64,000 bases of DNA from Nepenthes gracilis (taxonomy: Eukaryota > Streptophyta > Magnoliopsida > Caryophyllales > Nepenthaceae). The notes under the pieces were generated by a model, which was not told the DNA's origin, ran no database searches, and was given only the letters and a program-made list of their open reading frames with translations. The stretch is from positions 9,510,501 to 9,574,500 of the forward strand of contig BSYO01000013.1 of the NCBI GenBank assembly GCA_033239525.1. Direction: 5' to 3'. Each line of letters begins with the position of its first letter. Position 1 is the stretch's first letter. Positions 60,904-64,000 of this stretch are shown piece by piece. A program made the position numbers and the translations under genes.

Positions 60904-61505
60904 TGTTACGTCATCATATCCTAATTGTTGAACGGATTTGGGATCTAAATGCTAAATGAAGTGGATCCGGTCTCTATTTGCTCGAATCCGAATCCTATGT
61001 TACACAACAAAACAGTCTAAGGATTTGTGGGATTAGCTCCCCAATATATCATCCGACGCACAAATTATTATTTGCTTTTTATAAGAAAAATAATAGATGA
61101 TACGATTTAGAAATTAAAGTAATTTCATATTTGAGAGCTTGTGCTTTCCTGAAGCGTTTTTGAGTAAAAGAGAATTCTATTTGATTGGCAGATAGTGTCC
61201 TCTTTCCTTGCTGGAGAGAGGGTCTTTTTATAGTTATTATGAAACAATTGACTTTTTCAATCAACTGTCCAAGAAATTATCTAAGAAACTGTTGAATGGA
61301 TAGATATTTATCCACATTTTAGTTTCAACTGTCCGAGGCCGTTATAATAAAATGGAGAGAAACCGCTTGACCGTTATCTTTAGTTTCAACTTATCTACGA
61401 ATGAATTTGTAGACTGGGCCAAAATAACCTCCTGGGCTTCATTGATATATGAGCCAAACTTGGTAATGGGTTTTCTCATTGGATCACTGGCGTTAATATC
61501 CATCA
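60904..61505 (-). repeat. LTR of the second Tat-like Gypsy element
   Basis: Starts (minus strand) TGATGG next to a polypurine tract and ends TAACA. Limits were fixed by analogy to the first element and not with a partner LTR. Confidence 0.5.
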
Positions 61506-62027
61506 CTAGCCCCCCATTCTAAAAGGTCTGAAAATTAGCCTTCTGGGATCAACTTCAAAGGCAAGCTCTTACTTGAACTTGCATTCTTGCACTGAGTAAT
61601 AACATTTTTGCATGAGGAACAACTACAGCTGTTCGACGGTATGCTCTCTTATTTAGAGATAATTCTTCAACTATCCGAGGACATAATTATACCCGAGGAC
61701 ATTACTTGAATTCAGCAGAATAACTAAATATCTCCGAGGACATGACTTTAGTTCGCAGATATTTTTTGAATCCGAGATGCTGGCATGCGTTGTCAGATGA
61801 AGCATTAAATGCGATTAATATCGTCTTGAAAAGGTAACAGCGATTATTATTCTCTGCCTAGTGAAAGACCGACAAGTGCCCTGACTATGATAAGGCACGC
61901 CTTTTGAATTCAATCGATGTCTCAAATCCCTTATTTGCTGTGATTTCATTCGATTGTGTTGCCATTCTCTTCAAACACTTGAACTTCCATTTTCGTATTG
62001 TCTTCTTCTTCCTCATATTTTTCTAAA
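61506..62027. other. Noncoding DNA between LTR and antisense ORF
   Basis: No coding domain. It corresponds by position to 27325-28876 in the first Gypsy element. Confidence 0.45.
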
Positions 62028-63371
62028 ATGGCTCATGGAATTAAGGATATCGCCTTTTATCTTTCTCATAAAGATGTTGAGGCCATTCACACCAAATATA
62101 AAATTCCAAGTTCGTATGCCTTTTTGATACCCGACGTTGATGATAGGGCTTGATCGCCTCCAAATGAGTTCATCACCGTGTACGAGACCATTTGAAAGGA
62201 GGTCTTTGATTTTCCTTGGCATTGGAGCTCTACCAAATAATGAAGGCTTTGGAAGTCCCAATTGCCCGGCTACAATCAAATGCTGTGAGGTATTTGTTTT
62301 TTTCTTTTGTCTATACACATTGCCACTGCAAAGTTTTTGATAGTATGGTAGTCAAAGTGATTTTAAGGTTTACTCATGGGTAGGATTAGATTATAGTCTC
62401 TTCTCACTCTGAGTTTGTTGTCATTAGTTGGGGTAATCCTGATTCTATCAAATGGTGAAAGAACAGATATTTTTTCCTTATTGTTCCTCATGAGTGGGGA
62501 GTTTCAAATGAATGGAAAAAACGTATCATTAGGTTTCTGCACTGATACTACAAAGCAAGAAAGAGAAAGGTAAAGGAATTTACTGGTTTAGTTTTGGCTA
62601 ACCTCGATTCTTTTAATGAGAACAAAAAGAACCGATGGTAAAGGAGCAAGGCTTTTGAAAAGGTTAAATGGGATCCTCAGCCTGAGGGCTTGAAAATTCT
62701 CACTTCTTCAGTGGCCCAGAAGAAGAAAATAAAGACAAAAGAAAGGCGACCGAGGATAGAAGAGCCGTTCAACAGGAAAAAGAAAAACTATCGGATGGAG
62801 ACTTCAAAACGGCCGGAGACAAGAGCTGAGACTTCTTTTGATGACAACGAAGCCGTCATCGGACAATTGGTGGGGAAGAAGAGATCTGCTGAAATGGTCT
62901 TAGATCTAAGCATTGAGGTAGTTGGACCCTCAACAGTCAGTGAGTCTATGGCTTTTTTTTTTCTGATCGAGGATGTAGATGTTGGGCCACTTGTTCCTTC
63001 ATCATTTGAGGAGACCATGCCCGACCTTCCAACCACCTTCCTTGGAGAAGCCTCGGATACAATTATTGAAAATCCGACCAAGGACATTGCTGAAGCACTG
63101 GCCGATCATGCTGAGATAGAGGAAGAAATAAGGGTAACTAAAGTTCCCATTTCTGAGCTCCCTTGTCTCGCAGTCCAAGTTTATGTGGAAAGGGATATTT
63201 TGTCTGAGACCCTTAAGAAGGCCATGACCAAGGACAATTTGGAAATTCCAGATGCTTCATTTGAAGATCAAGTGGAAATTGGGGCCGAGGATCATTTTGA
63301 AATAGTTGAGCCCCCAGTGTTAGTTGTTCATGAAGCAACTCGTGAGTCCAAGGTCATGGTTGAAACTCCTC
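62028..63371 (+). pseudogene. Antisense ORF of the second Gypsy element, truncated
   Basis: Starts MAHGIKDIAFYLSHKDVEAIH at 62028 and reads SYAFLIPDVDDRA, a stop, then SPPNEFITVYETI near 62155-62195, parallel to GFITIYESHLKGGLRFP of the antisense ORF at 26079. After frame breaks comes YFFLIVPHEWGVSNEW near 62470-62520 (compare RFFFLVASPEWDIPN). The open frame 62690-63376 has a basic stretch (KKKIKTKERRPRIEEPF), KRSAEMVLDLSIEVVGPS, then an acidic C-terminal region. The stop falls inside the LTR-like start at 63372, so the end was probably lost by insertion. Confidence 0.65.
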
Positions 63372-64000
63372 TGTGACGGACCAAATTATTCTCCATCGAA
63401 TAACCTCCGTCAATGGCAATACAAACCAAAGTCCATAATTAATACTTATGGATTCTACAGAAAATCCGGCAGAATTTCCTCTATAACTGGACGGAAACAA
63501 AAAATTCAACCAGTTTAAAAACATCCTATACAAGCACACAACTAACAAGAGGCCTAACACAGAACCTACAACACACCACACAGGATCACAATACCGCCAT
63601 ATCATCCATGACTCCAATACAGTACTCCTACTCTACCGTATTAGATCGCCCAAAAAGTTGACAAGACTTTCAATCCTTACCTAAATCTTAAAATTCCGAT
63701 TGCCTAGTAACCTCAAGACCCCGTTGGCATATCAACAAGCCAACTGATCAAACAAAAACACGACATTTTAACACCCAGTCATTTGGACTTACTAGCGATT
63801 CATCTTTTACATCTCCTTATGAAATTTCAAGACATACAAATCCAAAGACTCCTAGCATCAATTGCCAACATTGATGCCTACATTCCCAAGGAAAACACTG
63901 AGGTTCACTTCTCAACCTTTAAACAAATCTGACCACATACAAGACCATATGATCATCTCCCTATCTCCGAAGACAATACTCCTGAGTTTTCAAAAGAGAA
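63372..64000 (+). mobile_element. Possible start of another LTR, cut by the window edge
   Basis: TGTGACGGACC resembles the start of the solo LTR at 14834 (TGTGACGGGACC), and the antisense ORF ends there. No gene is recognised in the 629 bases to the edge. Confidence 0.4.

Larger units (their letters stand above)
60904..63371 (-). mobile_element. 3' end of a second Tat-like Gypsy element
   Basis: On the minus strand a 3' LTR runs from 61505 to 60904 (about 602 bp): ggggggctag (polypurine) then TGATGGATATTAACGCC, parallel to gagggctag-TGAAGGGTCC of the first Gypsy element, and it ends in gacgtaaca. Words such as tttgttgtgtaa and tagagaccgg recall the 3' part of the first element's LTR. The + strand between 62028 and 63371 has the antisense ORF. 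gag-pol and the 5' LTR would lie to the right, outside the window or removed. Confidence 0.6.

Noticed and set aside
1..64000. CRISPR arrays, bacterial operons, rRNA genes
   Set aside because: No regularly spaced short direct repeats with unique spacers, no Shine-Dalgarno-led gene chains and no rRNA sequence were seen; all evidence points to plant nuclear DNA.

Overview
This window is nuclear DNA of a flowering plant. Evidence: a six-exon dihydroflavonol 4-reductase (DFR) gene with GT-AG introns, and plant-type LINE, Ty3/Gypsy and Ty1/Copia retrotransposons that are nested, decayed and separated by AT-rich DNA. The DFR sequence looks most like those of eudicots; the species cannot be told. 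DFR is the only clearly intact host gene seen, and most other open frames are decayed transposon coding sequence.

Layout. 1-1333: probable 3' end of an LTR (to about 591) with a 51-bp tandem repeat, then AT-rich DNA. 1334-12390: an ORF1-only LINE split by a full-size LINE (3041-10640) with a perfect 16-bp target-site duplication (TSD). 12499-13502: diverged LTR relic. 14677-29849: a complete but dead Tat-like Ty3/Gypsy element, TSD CATAG. It has gag, protease, RT, RNase H and integrase on +, antisense ORFs between integrase and 3' LTR, a solo LTR inside its 5' LTR, and two 17-bp LINE-tail insertions. 29963-33806: an internally deleted Copia element with a 294-bp truncated LINE inside. 34653-37796 (-): DFR, with G-boxes and a MYB-type site upstream at 38031-38084.

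38.1-53.9 kb is AT-rich and holds three decayed minus-strand fragments: LINE RT to C-terminus (38790-40460), Gypsy gag (40880-41770) and Gypsy protease-RT-RNase H (49600-52100). 53988-60290 (-): a nearly complete but frame-broken Copia element, TSD TTCAA. 60904-63371: the 3' end of a second minus-strand Gypsy element with the same kind of antisense ORF, apparently cut at 63372 by another LTR that runs off the window.

The LINE copies share a 3' terminus (variants of TTACTTACC plus poly-A), which ties together the two large LINEs, the 294-bp copy and the two 17-bp insertions. The most unusual observations are these minimal LINE insertions with perfect TSDs, the ORF1-only LINE, the palindrome or hairpin at the ORF1 start codon of both LINEs, and the antisense ORFs of the Gypsy elements. 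Everything was read by eye; no alignment or database search was run, so domain limits are approximate.
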